From assembly GCA_021442645.1 (NCBI GenBank), contig JABUSR010000072.1, forward strand, positions 1-7,480: a stretch of DNA of 7,480 nt, written 5' to 3'. The position numbers were made by a program, and so were the translations under genes. This document shows, in pieces, positions 6,605-7,480 of this stretch. How positions within the stretch are numbered: position 1 is the first letter of the stretch; each line of letters opens with the position of its first letter. Under the pieces are notes generated by a model that made no database searches, was not told the origin of the DNA, and saw only the letters and a program-made list of their open reading frames with translations. This DNA comes from Ruminiclostridium sp. GTDB taxonomy: Bacteria > Bacillota > Clostridia > Oscillospirales > Oscillospiraceae.

Positions 6605-7251
6605 TCGATGTGATCTATCGGGACGAGTCCCTTGTGGTGTGCGTGAAGCCCTTCCGGGTGCTGTCTACCGACGAACCCGGGGGGATGCCTGACCTGATTC
6701 GGGAGGCCATCGGCCAGCCGGAGGCTAAGGTGCGCACCGTTCACCGGCTGGACCAGGTGGTGGGCGGCCTTATGGTGTACGGGCTTACGGGCCCCGCGGC
6801 TTCAGAACTCTCCCGGCAGATTCGGGAGGACACCTTCCTGAAGGAGTACCGGGCGGTTGTCCACTGGCGGCCCCAGTACGACGAGGGGACCTTTATCGAC
6901 CTGCTGGGCCGCAATGAGAAGACCCGGAAGACCTATGTGAGCAAATACCCGGGCAAGGGAATCCAGCAGGCGGTGCTGCACTATAAGCTGCTGGACAGCC
7001 GGGGGGGATTCTCCCTGGTGGAAATCCGGCTGGAGACCGGCCGGACCCATCAGATCCGGGCCCAGTTTTCCCACCGGAGTATGCCGCTGGCCGGGGACCG
7101 GAAGTACAGCAAGTACCCCGACCCGCCGGAGTGGCAGATCGCCCTGTGGTCCAGCCACCTGAAGTTCACCCACCCGGATACCGGGGAGGAGATGGACTTC
7201 CGCCTGGACCCGCCGGAGACTGAGCCGTGGAGTTTGTTCCGGGGGGAATAA
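6601..7251 (+). CDS. RluA-family RNA pseudouridine synthase, short form without S4 domain
   Basis: The predicted enzyme converts specific uridines to pseudouridine in rRNA or tRNA. At 216 residues it is a catalytic-domain-only member, with no N-terminal S4 RNA-binding domain. Seen in order are the opening strand VIYRDESLVVCVKP (4-17), the catalytic motif VHRLDQVVGGLMVYG (47-61) with Asp51, KEYRAVV (81-87), and motif III LETGRTHQIRAQF (144-156), followed by LAGDRKY (163-169). The catalytic block reads HRLDQ..GG, where E. coli RluA-type enzymes have HRLDR.TSG. The catalytic Asp is kept, so activity is expected. ATG 6601 overlaps the transporter stop as ATGA, with GGAGGAGG (6583-6590) about ten bases upstream, so the pair is translationally coupled. 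The target site cannot be predicted. Confidence 0.93.
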   Translation: MIDVIYRDESLVVCVKPFRVLSTDEPGGMPDLIREAIGQPEAKVRTVHRLDQVVGGLMVYGLTGPAASELSRQIREDTFLKEYRAVVHWRPQYDEGTFIDLLGRNEKTRKTYVSKYPGKGIQQAVLHYKLLDSRGGFSLVEIRLETGRTHQIRAQFSHRSMPLAGDRKYSKYPDPPEWQIALWSSHLKFTHPDTGEEMDFRLDPPETEPWSLFRGE

Positions 7252-7265
7252 ATCAAATACAGAGT

Positions 7266-7295
7266 AAAAAAGGCACGCGTCAGCGTGCCTTTTTT
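7266..7295. terminator. Bidirectional intrinsic terminator
   Basis: GGCACGC (7272-7278) and GCGTGCC (7283-7289) form a perfect 7-bp stem with a GTCA loop, flanked by six A before and six T after (AAAAAA 7266-7271, TTTTTT 7290-7295). This is a textbook Rho-independent terminator 14 bases after the pseudouridine synthase stop. The A-run means it should also stop transcription arriving from the right on the minus strand. Confidence 0.95.
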
Positions 7296-7364
7296 GGGGA
7301 GTGGAGGGGACGGCCGGAAGAGTGGGAGAGGAGAGGAAGGGGGAGGCTTTGACGCGGGCGCTAC

Positions 7365-7413
7365 TATCTCTCTCTCAGCCAAAAATTGGGAATTTTTGGC
7401 TGAGGGAGAGATA
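7365..7413. repeat. 23-bp inverted repeat / long hairpin with 3-base loop
   Basis: The arm 7365-7387 pairs with 7391-7413 over 23 positions around the loop GGG (7388-7390). The only departure from Watson-Crick pairing is a T-G wobble between 7373 and 7405. The core is CAGCCAAAAATT (7376-7387) against its complement, flanked by a CT-repeat arm. No T-run follows, so it does not look like a standard terminator. The length, near-perfect symmetry and intergenic position suggest a repeated palindromic element (REP- or MITE-like); a structured RNA or protein-binding site is the alternative. Confidence 0.85.
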
Positions 7414-7437
7414 CGCATACCTTTCCTCCTCCCCACA

Positions 7438-7454
7438 GCCTTCACATTGAAGGC
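7438..7454. repeat. Small perfect hairpin (7-bp stem)
   Basis: GCCTTCA (7438-7444) and TGAAGGC (7448-7454) pair perfectly around a CAT loop. It lies 24 bases after the long hairpin and is not followed by a T-run. It may be part of the same repeat element or of a regulatory leader belonging to a gene beyond the window. Confidence 0.6.
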
Positions 7455-7480
7455 ACCGAGAAACTGCGGAGGTTTTGCGT

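Larger units (their letters stand above)
7296..7480. other. Non-coding region: purine-rich tract followed by hairpins
   Basis: No convincing gene lies here. From 7296 to about 7347 the plus strand is almost wholly G and A. A pyrimidine-rich stretch follows the main hairpin (7420-7434, CCTTTCCTCCTCCCC), and it can pair imperfectly with that purine tract. GCG (7358-7360) can also pair with CGC (7414-7416). The whole block could therefore fold as one long imperfect stem around the hairpin at 7365-7413. A minus-strand open frame crosses it but also runs through the terminator and the pseudouridine synthase. Confidence 0.6.

Noticed and set aside
7050..7445. 131-codon minus-strand open frame over the tail and the pseudouridine synthase end
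   Set aside because: An internal ATG near 7418 is preceded by GGAGGAGG, but the frame reads through the long palindrome, the bidirectional terminator and the conserved end of the pseudouridine synthase. The start-like signal comes from the polypyrimidine tract on the other strand.

Overview
The window is about 7.5 kb of GC-rich bacterial DNA with dense, Shine-Dalgarno-led genes, a GerMN (spore-germination family) lipoprotein, a ComEA-type DNA-uptake protein and Gram-positive-style promoters. This gene content and codon use suggest a high-GC member of the Clostridia, probably the Oscillospirales (relatives of Flavonifractor or Lawsonibacter). That placement is inferred from style, not from a database match. 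I see no mobile element, CRISPR array, tRNA or rRNA.

Layout. Positions 1-1049 on the minus strand hold most of a secreted D-alanyl-D-alanine carboxypeptidase, whose 3' end lies beyond the window. A 114-bp divergent intergenic region with extended -10 promoters separates it from a plus-strand cluster: comEA (1164-1565), an OmpR-family response regulator (1597-2283, TTG start), its sensor histidine kinase (2296-3729) and a GerMN lipoprotein (3726-4208) that overlaps the kinase by ATGA. Next come a clear sigma-A-type promoter (4243-4271) and metY (O-acetylhomoserine sulfhydrylase, 4343-5626). A strong GC hairpin with no U-tract separates metY from an EamA-family transporter (5735-6604). This overlaps by ATGA a short RluA-type pseudouridine synthase (6601-7251). 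A textbook bidirectional terminator (7266-7295) closes the plus-strand genes. The last ~185 bp are non-coding: a purine-rich tract, a 23-bp near-perfect hairpin and a second small hairpin.

How the genes work together. The most interesting unit is response regulator, sensor kinase and GerMN lipoprotein, in the same order as the actinobacterial mtrA-mtrB-lpqB three-component system. In that system the GerMN-containing lipoprotein LpqB modulates the sensor kinase. The neighbouring divergent peptidoglycan carboxypeptidase would suit a cell-envelope regulon, but that link is inference. The metY, transporter and pseudouridine synthase genes look like ordinary housekeeping and accessory metabolism. 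I did not find a clearly new defence or mobile system.
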